A stretch of 64,000 nt of DNA from Paramarasmius palmivorus (Eukaryota; Basidiomycota; Agaricomycetes; Agaricales; Marasmiaceae), in assembly GCA_037176845.1 (NCBI GenBank), contig JAYKXP010000035.1, positions 434,001 through 498,000 on the forward strand, given 5' to 3'. The translations under genes and the position numbers were made by a program. Below the pieces are notes generated by a model. It was not told the origin of the DNA, did no database searches, and saw only the letters and a list, made by a program, of their open reading frames with translations. Shown piece after piece: positions 48,330-61,180 of this stretch. How positions within the stretch are numbered: the first letter of the stretch is position 1; each line of letters starts with the position of its first letter.

Positions 48330-48990
48330 TTATCTCAGGCAAGTGAAGCCCCGGACACTCCTCGTGTCCAGTGGTAGTCTCGAAATGCGACTCTATTCAC
48401 GCTCCAGGTATTCGCCGTAGATAGATCCCGTGGGTGTACTAAGTATATTGATCATCGTTATCAGTCCAATGCAAAGGTAAAGAAGAGGCGGAATGATAGT
48501 ACTGGAAGCGTTGGCGGTGCCAGGAGCAGTTAAGGTTGTTTGGCTTGAGCGACTGGTATTGAAGCTTGGAGTAGTGGAATGTTCAAGGGCATCGGTTTAA
48601 AGAAAGGAGTAGGTGCCGCTGAACAGTCAGATTTTCCGTGATTGCAGAGTGTAAAGATTGTAATAAGGATTATGCGTTAAAAAGTGAAGTAATATTCGAG
48701 GCGTACCATTGAAAATCGCAATGCTTTGCATAGCTGGGTGCCAGGATAGTAGACGAACACGGCACGAGGCTGGTGGTCAGAAAGGAAGAGCCGTATCGGA
48801 GTTATCGCCGAAACACCTTGACCTTGACCACCTCCGAGGTCTTTTGGCTTCTTATACCCTTTGATGCCTGCTCTCTGATTCCTACCGTCTTTTTTTGGAA
48901 TACTGACACTATATTCGAACGCCATAGTATGGGAGATAGTGCGTACGGCTTGCAAGGCTCGTCAGTGCAACACTTGCCCAACACTGGCTC
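48330..48990 (+). repeat. segmental duplication, copy 1 (pair at 55860-56600)
   Basis: Shared blocks include GAAGCCCCGGACACTCCTCG versus GAAGCCTCGGACACTCTTCG, GGTCAGAAAGGAAGAGCCG versus GGTCAGAAAGAAAGAGCCG, and CTTGACCTTGACC. Same orientation, with substitutions and indels. Confidence 0.7.
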
Positions 48991-49126
48991 AGCACCGTTG
49001 AGATTCGTATCAAATTCGTATAATGCTTCGAATTCTATTCCTATGTGTAAGTAATGTACAGGATGAGGTACAATACAGACGTCCGTCCGAAATTATACAG
49101 ATAACCCATATGTAAATAAATGCCTC

Positions 49127-51865
49127 TCAGTCATGTCGTGCCTTCTTTGCGGAAGACCCATCGTCATCAGTAATAGCGTCAGGCTTACGCTTATCCCCAG
49201 CCGACACCTTCTCGTCCAACCTAACCACATTCCCAAGCCATACTCCATCCTTAACACTCTGAACCAAAATACCAAGATACGCCTTCGCGTCCAAATAAAG
49301 CCGAACAGGTTCCTCCTCAGCAACCTTCATCGGATTCCTCTCCACACGTTCATACTCCCCCGTCAAATCAAACGCTATAGCAAGAAACTGCTGCAACACC
49401 ATCTTGAGCTTCTCAGGAAGGTACATAGTAGCAATCCGGACAGTTGAAGGTGTTCCTTTAAGGAATTCTGTGCGCGGGATTGAATCAAAAGTCCCACCAG
49501 TTGGATAAGGGAACAACGAGTTCAAACTGCTTAGCCGACTGTCAACGATTTCGGGGTCTAGCTTTTCGTCCGAAGGGTGGGTGGAGAATATGAAGTGGAT
49601 GAGAATCCAAAAGATAGATTCAAGGTCGTGGAGATATCTGTAACGCAAGGGGGAGACGACGGTGGGCTGGACGGCTTTGAGGGAGCCTACGAGATTGAAA
49701 GGATCGTGTCGACGAGCTACGGGTTCAAAGAGCAAAGTGCCTGCTTCGATCTCGACGGCCATGAAAAAGGGAGTCCCCTGATACCTCTTAAGAACACAGA
49801 CGGACACCACTCGATTATGACTCACCGTTTTGATATCCTGGGGTCTATTCGCCGGGTTGTTGGCCGTCACATCCTTTGCGTATTCCAAGTCACTGAGTTT
49901 GGCAACGACCTCCCCATCCTTGATAGAGAAAATGATATTGCCAGGACTGATGTCCCTGTGGACAACACCAGACGAATACAAGAACATAAGGCCTATCCAA
50001 CGATTAGCTCTGCGTTTCCGATCGCACGTGAAGATGACTTACCGGTGATCGCTTGAATGATGCACAAGACCAACTCTTGGAGATTATCAACTCGCAACAA
50101 CGGTTTTCCAGCGTCCTCCATCAATATCCTACAATGTACCTTATTCCCGTAGTACTCCCTGGCCATCTTCTTCAACTCTCGTGTCCCAGCGCGATGTGTA
50201 TAGTATGATCCCCATGTAGCGGTCATGGGCGAGGGCGTAGGGTGTGATACAACCTTTTTGTACTCGATGGAGGTTCGCTTGAGGAGGAATCGAGAATACT
50301 CCGGCATGTCGTGGTCTCGCAAAAAGTTCTTGGAGGAGTCGTTAACGAGTGTGTTTGGATCCAACATGGAAGGAACCTTCACATACTCGCACTTGTCGAT
50401 AACGACAAAGTGCTTGTCGAAGGTATTGCGATCTAAACCTTCAACGGGATTCTTGCCAAAGTTGTCGTAAATATGCTGACGCATCTCGAGTTCGGTCTTT
50501 GCGTCCTGTGGGATCCAGACATCTTTCATGACCTTAACGTCGCTGTCTAGTTCGCCTGAAGGAAGGACGCGTTTGACTCTAAAGATGCGGTTGGCGCGTC
50601 CAAGAAGGAATTTCGCTTTATAGATGCTGATGACCTCGATGACTTCGTACTGATCGCCGTCAACGATGAAACGGTATCCGATATCGCCGGTTGTCGCGCT
50701 GATGACTCTGCTAACCGTGGGGTCGAAACCAAGGGCTTCGTCCCCTGCTGTTCCAAGAGCTAGGACAAGGTAGACAATGTCTCTGGCATCCTGGTGCAGA
50801 TACGTTAGCGCATATTTAACAAGAGGAGATGGGTCTTGCCTTTTGAAGGTCCAAGATACGAGTGACAAAGATATGGGAGCGCGAGCAGAACCACAAGCGG
50901 ACATTGGTATGTTCTATGGTCATGCCGTATACAAACCTTCGACCAGGGTCGGCGCCCATGACGTGATTTGCGTTTCCGAGAACCTTGGAGACATTCTGGA
51001 GACAAGGTTAGTCTCGATACTTTTGCCAAAGGAAGGAGATACTCACATTGTCAATGTTGCTGTCGGAGACCTTGAGTTTGAACTCTGCAGCAAGCACCAC
51101 ATCGCACTCGTGTCGTTTCTTGGCGGTCTCCTCTTTCCCTTTCTTCTTCCTCTTCTCTTTCTCTTCTTTCGCAAGCTCGGAAGGCGTCTCAACAGACCTG
51201 GTCTCTTCGACCAACGCTGCCATGTCGGACTTGTAATGACCGTGGTTGCCTTCTGATTTGAACATGTAATCTGGGGCACTGAGAAACCTGATTCGCGTCT
51301 TCACTCCCTTCTCGCGAACAATGGCAAGAATGCGGTTAAAGATGTCGGGTAAGGGTTTAAAAAGAGCGGCTTCGTTGAGCTTTGCTTCCGAGTCTGTGGG
51401 TTCCTTTGTTTGATGTGCCGTGTCAACGGTTGGACTCGAGTCGGTCGCGTCCTCCGATTCCTCAACTAGTTGGGGTTGCTGTCGGTCTGGTACTACTGCC
51501 GACTGGGTATCGTCTTGTGTGGCTTTCTTCGTCGTCGTCTTTAGTTTCTCATACTTCATTGCTGACCATCCTTCATCCGACAAAACGTTCTCCTCCTTCA
51601 GCTTCTCGCATACTTCTGTGACAAGTTTCTCCTCGACGCGATGCAATAACGCGCCCTTGAACCAATCAAATGTAATTTCCGGAATGCTAGGGCCGAGGTC
51701 CGAGACGACGTCCTCTCGAACAACACCCATTTTCGTGGCGTTTGCAAAACCTTTATGGGACAACAGGCTGACTCTAGGAGTCTCTTCGAGCTGTTCCACG
51801 TTTTGGTCTGACGGGCGAGGAGGTGGTGTCTTTGGGTTAGCTTCTGGTGCGACTGGGCTAGACAT
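49127..51865 (-). CDS. FunK1-type fungal protein kinase
   Basis: The N-terminal half (MSSPVAPEANPKTPPPRPSD...) includes the FunK1 lead region, with IPEITFDWFKGALLHRVEEK and acidic/Lys-rich linkers. The middle has FVYGMTIEHTNVRLWFCSR, LDSDVKVMKDVWIPQDAKTE and MRQHIYDNF. The catalytic part reads GVVHRDISPGNIIF (HRD loop) and KLSDLEYAKD (DLE in place of DFG), then RYQGTPFFMAVEI and YLHDLESIFWILIHFIFS. The C-terminus is Lys-rich (DKRKPDA, SSAKKARHD). Introns: after NIDN (about 51029), after QAIT (about 50040) and a 39-base intron after DIKT (about 49830). One frame shift is needed between LWFCSR and FKRQDPSPLVKYAL (about 50820-50885) with no fitting intron. FunK1 kinases are expanded in mushrooms; substrates are unknown. 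Confidence 0.85.
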
Positions 51866-52408
51866 GGTGGGTGAGGTTGAGTGAAAAGGTTATGGCTAAT
51901 TGACACACCATTATATTTATACTCTCAAGGCCATCGGAACGTGTAGAGGAATGTGGACAGAAGCACAGAATGATATGGTTGAGGTTAAGAGCAATTTCCA
52001 AATGGGGCAGTCCATTTCTCCGAACCTGTGAATACTAAAGCACCTAGCGCCCAAACCGCCCAAACCTTCTAACTTCAGAGGCCTGCAGAAGTTGGGAAAG
52101 CTGGAATCGGAACCTCCCAACCTTTCAGAAAGGCATGCCCAGCAACAGTCGGCACTTCTTTTTTGATTCCACAGGACGCTATACTTACGGTCGCCCAGAC
52201 TGCATCCTGCGAACGGCCCGGGGAACGGGAGACGCAACGCGGCCATGCGCCGGACTTGTACGTCGATGTCCCCTCGTTACGCCTACTTGGACGCTCGATT
52301 TATCAAAATGCTGTCAGCCATCAACGCTTCATATGCAGTGCAAAGTCGACATGATATATCAAGCCCCAGCCTCACTTAGTCCACGGCACCTTCCTATCCA
52401 CCATTACC
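51866..52408. other. divergent promoter region between FunK1 and unknown-family gene
   Basis: The part just before 52409 resembles the region upstream of 63144 (AAAATGCTGTC and GATATATCAA shared). No supported gene. Confidence 0.5.
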
Positions 52409-55280
52409 ATGGCCTTCCACGACAGCTCTGGTTTCACTATCAACGATGGACGCTTTACAAACGCCAATACTATATACAATAATCATACAGTTCACAAGAA
52501 TATCTCGGTTGTGAAAGTCACCAAGGAAAGGCAGGAAAGGCAGAGTATATGGGATGATGTGGGTTGTTACTATTGCAATGGCATCTATGGCTGCCACTGA
52601 CGTGTTTGTTACAGTACAATCGTGTCAAACCAGGCGATATGCGTATTGAGGAGAACATATCCACGACCTCGGTCAGAAGAAAATATAACAACTGGGATGA
52701 GGGATTAAGGAAACAGTATGAACTTTGGCGAGATGTCGATGCTCGTCGCAACATCGGAATTGCTCGTCTTCGGGGTGAAGACAGTGAAGACAAGTTTTTA
52801 TGTGTTACATACGATGGGCCTGATGCCTTCAAAGTCAGTTCCGCCCATATCCCAGCTCTCATGTCACTGACGTTCTGCTCCGGTAGGCTTTCCAGCAAGA
52901 TTTCAATGAGTTCGCTCACGTCAAGTATGTCAAACGCCTTCGCTCGAATGTCAAGTTTACCGAACATCTCCAGGAAAGCTAATATCGCACAAATTTTTGG
53001 CTACAACGACAACGAACAAGGTTTACCGGCGTTAGTATTCTACGACGGTGCGTGATCTTTTCTGAAATTGTGTTTATGGTATTCATACATCTTTTTGACA
53101 GCGCTCATTCCCCTTGGTCGTATTGTCCGCGATGGCCATCAACGTTACTTGCCACTCTTGTACTCGTACTTCGCCACCCAAGTACGTCTACTAATCAAAA
53201 CCTATGCCAAATAGCATCTCATCGGGGTTCCCTAGTTTGGCAGAATGCAGAGGGAACTCTCAGTGGGGTATCTTGTACGTCTCCTTACACCCATCATCAC
53301 AAACCGGAGTAACAGGTACCACAGCTCTTAGGTGAACTATGGGTCGACCCAAGAAATGGCGCACTTCAGAAAGGACCGTACCTCGAGCTACCCCTCTACA
53401 AGTCCGTCCTCATGCTCGGCACCACAGGACCCAACACCCATTCCACCCATCTCCCCATCCAAACATATAGCAACAATGATACCGTCTTTGAATACCTCAC
53501 AAGAACATTCCCCGCTAGGACTATCCTCACAGGAATTCACTGCGCTTCTTTCGGATTCTTTCAACCCCTGGTCAACGAACAAGTCATACCTGTCCTGTCA
53601 TCCCTCCCTGGTGCAATATACGATTGGCGCTCGCGAGATATCATTGCTAGATTGCCGGGGGCCAGGGAAAGATCACAGTATGAACTTTGGAGAGTGCTTG
53701 GCAGGATTCCTGATGGAATGAGGGAGAGTCGGGTTGTCATGGATGACGGCTCGGTGCGGTATGTATACAAAAGCTGGGTGTTGGATGTCGCAGACTGACC
53801 TTGGGTATAGGTTTACTGTAACGTCGGCGGAGATGCAAGACCTTCAAGAGATAGAGCTACAGTATGCATTGTATTCTTTGGAGGAACGGTTCAATCTGCT
53901 GGAATCATGGCTCGCTCAGGCACACAGCGTGTTCAGCCAACTCGGGATTCATGAAGATGATTGGGAGGATTATAGTAAGTTTTGGTGTTGTCATGTTTGA
54001 TCCCTCTGTTGACCTGGCCTAGGTGTACTTGACCATTTCCACCTTCTCCTTGAACGCACTTCACCGCCCATGGAACCCAATATCCCCCAGAATGTCTATC
54101 TCTTTGTACGACCCGTTCCCTGTCCGTCTGACGACGAAGCCATCTGGAGATCTTGGTTGGAAGGAGAGAAGTACTTCTGGTCCTTTGATCCGTTTGGGCG
54201 AGAAATAGTGCCTGAGCGTGTGCGAGCACATTTTGGGTTGCCATATTTCGCATCTACAATATATTCCTTTGACTATGGGTGGTTCCCGAGTCACTACGAT
54301 GCCGTCCAGAAACTCCACACCTCCGAAGGCTTTGACTCTACCACGACGAACTTTGCTCTTTCACTTGGCCTTCCTATTCTTGAAGTCGTCGGGGATGAAA
54401 GTCGATTCGAAGATTTTGAGGACTCGAGCTCCGATACGTCATCGCAAGCTGGTGGTAATCTTGAACTACGAAGTTCGTTTGGACTGATATCCTATATCTT
54501 CTGCTTGGTGCTGATAATCCTATTATTACTGCAGGTGAATCTTCAACTCGGGCATCTAGCGCCAAGAAGCCAAGAGTGGCTACAAGGACTTCGCAACCCA
54601 CTAGAACGAGCTCCAGGCTGCAACAACTCCGAACTCGCAAACCTGCCATCAACTCTCCTGGCAAACCCCAGGATCTCGGAAAACTGGCGAATCGTCGAAA
54701 AGATGCACAAGCTATATTGAGCAATCGGGGGGCGACTACGGCAGACCAGGGACGCAGAAGTAATAGGAACGCACTAGGTAAGTTCAATCCACGTGCCTTG
54801 AGGTAGTTATCATGACATCGGTCTTACAGGGCGTCGTTCAACTTCAATGTTCTCTCGAGGTACCTCAAGACCCAACAAAGATCTCGAAGAATCAAGTCCT
54901 GAAACGTTATCATTAGCCGATGATCATCCCGAAGCGCAAGGTTCGTCTCAGCAACCATGCTACTTTCATTTCCTTTACTGATACACCTTATATACACAGC
55001 TGGCCCTTCGACTGGGGCACCTAAAGCTACGAAGGGACGATACTACCTTCGTCACAGGGAAACAAGATCGTTTGCAGTATCTAACGACACAAATGCAATT
55101 TCACCCGTGACCGGACTACGACCCCTAACGAGCAGAAAGCGGAAACGCGTTGGTGATACGGACAATGCGTCGAGGAAGAAGTCTCCTCAGGTTGAATACC
55201 GCCAAAACGAGAGGAAGCGTCGGCACCCGAGCGAACCAGATAGTGGTCGTCCGAACAAGAGGCGTCGTAGACCGTGGTAG
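52409..55280 (+). CDS. uncharacterised GFTINDG-family protein, copy 1 (nuclear-type C-terminus)
   Basis: The start ACCATGG gives MAFHDSSGFTINDGRFTNAN, a motif like those that open many fungal NLR- and kinase-like proteins. Next: KQYELWRDVDARRNIGIARL, FLCVTYDGPDAFK, AFQQDFNEFAHVK, NIAQIFGYNDNEQGLPALVF, ALIPLGRIVRDGHQRYLPLL, GELWVDPRNGALQKGPYLEL, LSSLPGAIYDWRSRDIIARL, SRVVMDDGSVRFTVTSAEMQ, VYLFVRPVPCPSDDEAIWRS and KYFWSFDPFGREIVPERV. The tail is Ser/Arg/Lys-rich with SRKRKR and PNKRRRRPW, which look like nuclear localisation signals. At least nine introns; first intron 52559-52614. The segment after YSYFATQ (about 53190-53310) is the least certain join. Function unknown. Confidence 0.75.
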
Positions 55281-58200
55281 GCACGCTATGGCTGATCTTG
55301 TGGTTAATACTGAATTGGTTTGTAGATGCGTCAACGGGAGCACCAATATTCTGGATACTTGGAGTTTCGAAATCATCGTTTCGTGTTGGCGGGTTATAGG
55401 TTGTTTTATTATCTCTTTCTCACCTTGGACTTCTCGATAATGGTGCCGGTCATCATGAATTGTGTTGCAGCTCTAATTGGTGTGTCCCATGATAGAAATG
55501 CAATGAAACATGCGTCGGTAACACCGAACGCGTCCTGCTGTCTCTTATTCTTTCACTCATCTTGGATCGTTGTGGAGATGTTTATCTCGGCAGAGTGTGT
55601 TCAAGGAGACCTTGAATCGCTTTACAATTGTTGGTACTGTACACATGTGCTCAATGTAACACTCGGGGAGTGTATCGTTACACCGGGTTTAACTTCCAGG
55701 CATGTCTGATATCTGGACTGATTACCACTCATCCCTCTCAGTTGCGAAAGTATCTAGAGGATAAATCAGCACTGGTTCGAGGGGACACGAATTGGAAGGA
55801 TATACTAGCTCTGAATAAGTCGAAAACTGCCTTTGCCCTTGTTGCTCGAGTTTCCTCAAGCAATTGAAGCCTCGGACACTCTTCGTGTCCAGTGGGTGTT
55901 GTCGGTGAACTCGATACCTAAATATATTGATCGTTACCAGTCGAATGCAAACGTAATGAAAGAACAAAAAGCTCACCTCAATAGATACAGGCTGACCGCT
56001 TTCGACACCTCACTTAAAGGTCTGCATAGTCAGTGTTCAACATATCGTGTACCTCTCGCAAGAGCAAACTTGTCTTCTTTGCTATCCCCAGGTCCAAGGC
56101 GGCGAGTCATTGACAATGACACGAGTGACAAAATCGCTGTTGGACTATCGAGTGTTGAAAATAGCAGATCTCAAAGGGAAAGGCAGACTAATATGTACTG
56201 GCGGCGCAAGGAGCGGCTAAGGTCATTGGTCTTTGAACAATTTGAGTAGCTAGAATTGCTGGACACCGGTTCAACGAGAGGATCTGGAGCTGGCGACTGT
56301 AAAGATTGCAATGAGATTTTTGCAGTAAAGTAATAGCTAAGACGTGCCAGTTTAGTAAGTAGACCAAAAGGACGCGAGCCTGATGGTCAGAAAGAAAGAG
56401 CCGCGTCGGAGTTATCGCCGAGATTCCTTGACCTTGACCGTGACCTCCGAAGTCTTTTGGTTTCTTATGCTCTCTGATTCCTCCTTTCTGATCCCTACCG
56501 CCTCATTTTGGATCAGTTGCGCTATTCTCGAATGCCATAGCATGGAAAGTAGTATGTACAGCTTGCAATGCTCGTCAGCGCAACACTGACTCGATACAGC
56601 AACAGGAAGAACACTGAGGACAACGACCAACGCCCTACACAAAATCCAACACCAACAACCTGCCGACGAAACCTTCGAGTTCGTATTATACGTTCCCTTC
56701 TCCTGTTCCATCTTCTAATTGACTTTGAACAGCTGACACCTCCGAATACCGTTTTCGCCAACGTAATCCACTCACCCACCTCAGGTTACCCTTGTTCTTC
56801 CTCTCGACCCATCCATCTCGCATACTACTCTTTCGTGTCACGACTAGTAGCACAACCTACCTCCGAACACCATCGTACCCTGGAGTGGCTTACACCATTT
56901 GTGCCTATCCAAGTGCCACAGTCGCGTGGAACACTACAAGCCAGCAGACCGTGACGGAGATGGGAAATACCTTTGAGGAAGCTTCACTGGTATTGTGAAG
57001 CGCTGTTGAAGTACAAGGAAAATCACTCAATTCAGAGGCATACTGTCTCGCAGGCTGGTGAAGGAAAACTCCCTCGGTGGAGCTGTCAAGCCGTATTATA
57101 GGCTGGAGAGTCTATACAATACATTCCCAAACGACGCATTCCGATCTTCCAGCAATCCCTAGTTCCATGGTAGTCGTGCATCTTAATGGTGTGTTGTCAA
57201 TCTGGCCCTGTCTATCAGGTTTTCAACTGAAGAATTGTCGCACAGGTGCTCGAGCTAAAATTCCTTGTATATGGTTGAACAAGATACCCGGAAATTAGCC
57301 CGAGACTCACACCTTTCTATCAACCTTTCGCCTCGGTACACGCAGTAATCCGACGCGTGTTCAGCTGGTCCACAGTCGCGCTCTGTGTCGACTTGGAGAT
57401 GCTTTGCATTTCATCCCACGCTAGGTTTCCCGCGGACTGGCGAGACACGCTTTCGTGACTTTGGCCTGAGCAACTATCGATTCCCGGATGATTTGCACAT
57501 TCTCAGTGCTACTCTACATCGAGGATGCTGCGTTGGGCTTGTGCCTGCGTTAGCAGTCTTCAGCAAGCTCTTTCTCGTCAGTCGGCGCTCATACCTTCGC
57601 CAGGAGGCTCACCTCGACTTCCAAACGCTGTGTCATAGCCTTAGTTCATCACTCTTCCCAAACTAGAGATGGAATGCAGGTTTGCGACAAAGCGGCTTGG
57701 CATTCTCCGGTAAACCAGTCAGTCCTTGACTATTCTCACCTCGATATATTCGCCAATATTCCCTCGGCATTCTAAAACCATCATCGCATTCTCCGACCTC
57801 CAACCTTAATACCATCTTGCAGAAGATAGCCAGGCTCGTACACACAAGCTACCAATGGTCCTTGTCGAAATTCGGAGGTGAATATAGCATAAAGATCGGT
57901 TCTTCCGCATATGAGGCCGACATCGCGATTCTCATGGATCCAGGATGTTTACTTTCGCCATGGTTTAATCACAATACCACCATCAATTTGTCAACGCAGT
58001 CGCTCATTTTGTCGCCACAGTACGGTACCTCGCCCATCTACCTGCTTATCGTGCACGGGGATTTCTATTGTAATGCATTGTGGCGGAGCCAGACTTGGCT
58101 TCAACATTCGATTCTGTCTCTGCACGTACGCACTCCGTGGTCGTCCCCACCAAGCCTATCCTGAAGACAAGCCTGGGAGCTCTCAGAGAAGCTGGAGAAG

Positions 58201-58700
58201 ACGGGTGGGATACAGGACATGGTCAAGCAGACGTAAAGCTGGTTCGGTTCAATTTGCGTCGTGACGAAGCGGATAGTCGAGGGAGAAAGGCAAAGATGGA
58301 TGGGACATTTGGCTCCCAAGTTCACTGTTCAGTGATATAGACTTCAGCGGCGAACGAACCTTTGTGACATGCCTATGGTCGTTACATAGGCTTAACTATG
58401 CCTATTTTGTTGGTCTCTATTGGTTTACACGTTATATGGACTTCGGATTGGTCTTGTTCGGTATCTCTTATATATACTTTCCTGCCTAGCTTGCCACAAT
58501 GAAAAAGACGTTGGATCATGATTCGGTATTATGAGTATATAACGTGTAACGGCGAACGTGGTTGGAGCCAGCCTTCTTCCCTGGCTCACTCAAGTTGTGA
58601 GTACTTGAGTACTGCAAATCAAAATCTATTCGTTGGTCCGAGCATATAAAAACGCGACTTGAGGCCTGAGGCCTGAGGAGCTAGCAAGCCTCCTAGTCGA
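55281..58700. other. gene-poor stretch with possible F-box/LRR relic
   Basis: No complete gene is supported. 55860-56600 duplicates 48330-48990. Near 57330-57480 a frame reads VHAVIRRVFSWSTVALCVDL and EMLCISSHARFPADWRD, which resembles an LRR/F-box C-terminal exon but soon meets stops. A frame at 58080-58340 (MAEPDLASTFDSVSARTHSV) is unrecognised. Confidence 0.4.
55860..56600 (+). repeat. segmental duplication, copy 2 (pair at 48330-48990)
   Basis: See copy 1. The pair lies on either side of the FunK1 and unknown-family genes. Confidence 0.7.
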
Positions 58701-59640
58701 AGGTCGATCCAACCTGAGGATCTTTTTGTGTTCTTTCCGCCATGTTCAGAGCCCAGTTACTATTCAGGACTTGAGGAGTATTAATGAAAGCTTGAAAATT
58801 GGAGCTTTGAAGCGATGCCGTAGTACTAACAGCGAATTTCGGTGGTAACAACGCCTGGAGTCTGGAATGGTCAGCGAAATGCACACGAAAAAGAAAAAGA
58901 AAAAACTCAACCACCCACGCAGCTCATGCAATCCGCATGTTCGAAGGGAGAAACGGCTATCCACACACGGGAGGTGGGTTCTTCGGGTGTAAGAGGCGGG
59001 CTGGAAGGAAGCGTAGTTCCGACGTGAAATGGTGATCTTGAAGGCGAGATGGGACAGCGGGAGTTTGAGTCAAAACGTCAGAGGCGTAGGAGTGTGTCGG
59101 GATGTGTTTCTTCAGTTTCGTTGCGGCAAGGAGGCTTTATCTTGGTGAGGATGTGTTCGGGGCTTTGGCGCAGAGGATGTCGAACATGGCCGATGGAGCT
59201 GGCGGCTTTGAAGGTCTTGCGTAGTTCAGGAGGATGGAAGGATGGTCCAGAGTCGAGCTGTACGTTGGGAGTTATAGGATAGCTGGGATTGTCGATGGTG
59301 TTGTTTGAACCGGTGGATAAGAGTGAAAAGACTAGAGGAAGCGCGTCAGCAAAAAATAAAATAAAATTCATCATTGTAGAGTGAGTCGTACCACTTGGTC
59401 CATCTTAGCAATTCGTTGAACATAGTGACAGTGAGAAGACTGACAGAGGAAAGAGATGCCCATGAACCGTGTTGAAAGGAAGGAAGGTAGACGCAACGTT
59501 CTGACTGAGCGCTCAGACGCGTCGCGGATACTCGATACCTCTTGACCGTGAACCACCACCACCACGCCCACAAGCACCTCAGCATAGCCCTTCTCGACCG
59601 CTGTGTTTCATCTCTTTATCAAGGTAGATAACACACACAA
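58701..59640. other. unrecognised small minus-strand frames, partly duplicated at 62.5 kb
   Basis: A minus-strand frame at 59078-59374 opens with a signal-like MNFILFFADALPLVFSLLST. Another at 58693-58914 ends in protein-like sequence (NSNWALNMAERTQKDP). They may belong to one spliced minus-strand gene, but I cannot join them with confidence. Confidence 0.25.
59040..59400. repeat. segmental duplication, copy 1 (pair at 62510-62830)
   Basis: Shared blocks include GAGTCAAAACGT, TTGGCGCAGAGGAT, AAATTCATC and GTACCACTTGGTCCAT in the same order. Divergence is considerable. Confidence 0.65.
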
Positions 59641-60329
59641 GCATAGGCCCGTCTCTGGAGGGAAAATACCTCACCGAGGACTCGTTTGAACCCTGAACGT
59701 CAATGGTCAGTTCACTCATTTTCGACGACATTCTACTATACTTATCTGTGTCAATGCAGGAGGTCCTCAAGGCTTATATCATGGGATCAAATCCCAGGTC
59801 TTGTGAAAACTGAAACTCCCAACCAGGTCGGTTCCTCCCTTCTTTGAATCATGCACCCAACTCAGTTACTTATGTCTCTTCCCGTGTCCTAGTTATCGAA
59901 GCCGACGTATGGAACTTTTGACGTCGTAGGAATTAGCTATGGCTTTATGGATTGGGAATACAGCTGTGAGTAGTTAACCTTTGCCCACGTCTTGTCCTAC
60001 ATTCTTACCTATCTCTCGAGCACACAGAACACTGCCCAAGCTCAGAGCTGGCATGGTGCACCTCGGGAACTTTACAATACGAAGATTCGACGAGTGGATG
60101 CTTGAGTCTCGAAGTGATCCTATCTCAAGGGTTTCGTCCCTACGCTCATCGAACTTGAGTCTCCGTGTAGTCAAGGTATTATTCGTCGGAACACATAGGT
60201 GAGTGCTGATTAACAGCCCAGTCTACACTTGCTCATATTAATCGCTCAGTCTCGCCCAAAGTACCCGCAACACCAAAATTTAGGCCAGAGAACTACCGCT
60301 GGTGACCATCTCAAGCCAAAAGGTTCGTT

Positions 60330-61180
60330 GAAACCAATAGATTTCATATCCTCGGCTCGGTGCTGATAATCCTATTCTCGAACAGGTGAACATCTAACTC
60401 AAGGCGTTCAGTGAGCAGATACTGAGAACGCCTGTCAATGTTTCTAGTCCAGGCACCAAAGGCTACAACACGACGCTCGTAAACCCTAGTATCTTCGAAA
60501 GGCAGTGAGTGGCAAAGGTCATCCAATCTTGGGGCAACTTTGACGAAGAACAACATTCCCCCAGCTTATAGGCACCCAAGCGTAACCTAGCTTCTCGGAT
60601 AGGCACTTGCCTGCCCTGGTATTCTACTGGTGGTGCGGCGCAACAAAAGCTTCAAGGTTCCTAGCTTACCGTTTACACAGCACTGGTTCCTGTGGTTTCG
60701 GGCACTTCTCCCGGATAACCACACACCACCAGCACTCTCGCGAATCAAGCAGGTTCATCATCATTGGACACTGACGAGACGTCATCCCAGAAGAAGAATT
60801 TTACAACATCACGACTGACCGATGCCTTGCCTTTGGATCCACTTCGAATCCGAGTACGACTGCCTTCAAGCTCCGTGGCGAATACTCCCCCAGTCTACTT
60901 ATTCATCCGGCCAATTTTGACGACGAAACACCGGAGACTTTGGGTTCTCGGCTCGAAACATTTTTGGTCATTTGACTATACCGGTGAACGAAAGATGACT
61001 GAACGTAGTTGGGGTTCCCGCGAGGCAGAGATCTTGGGGACCGTATCCGTTACGAACGAAGTCGGACCTCGCTCGTTCGTTTGGGCTTGCGCCGTGATAT
61101 CGCAGGAGTTCGACGATCGTCACGCTGAAGTACAAGGTATCCTCGTTGTCGCATCTTTTCGTCTTTTAGCTAACTAGTTT
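60330..61180 (+). pseudogene. relic of the GFTINDG-family gene
   Basis: A fragment near 60355-60420 (GGTGCTGATAATCCTATT followed by an intron-like acceptor and GTGAA) matches the gene at 52409 around 54505-54545. Downstream, PPVYLFIRPI, SKHFWSFDYTGERKMTERSW and EILGTVSVTNEVG match the parental segments VYLFVRPVP, EKYFWSFDPFGREIVPERV and LPILEVVGDE. The order is scrambled relative to the intact paralogue (the later exon lies first). The N-terminal part is absent. Non-functional. Confidence 0.55.

Larger units (their letters stand above)
45936..49126. other. gene-poor stretch
   Basis: No gene is supported. A (TTA)n microsatellite lies at 46490-46516. A 115-codon plus ORF (47293-47640) and a 92-codon minus ORF (48064-48342) have no family signature. 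The part at 48330-48990 is duplicated at 55860-56600. Confidence 0.5.

Noticed and set aside
48064..48342. Minus-strand ORF of 92 codons (MPEITFSINKAQ...)
   Set aside because: Composition is plausible, but no homologous family, no neighbouring exons and an ambiguous intron; mentioned only within the gene-poor region.
51043..51279. Lys/Arg-rich minus ORF
   Set aside because: Shifted frame of the charged linker of FunK1.
55833..56249. Plus-strand ORF of 138 codons
   Set aside because: It lies in a segmental duplication whose other copy (48.3 kb) does not keep the frame, so it is not constrained.
57330..57480. F-box/LRR relic as a called pseudogene
   Set aside because: The resemblance is short and rests on one exon-like frame; kept only as a note.
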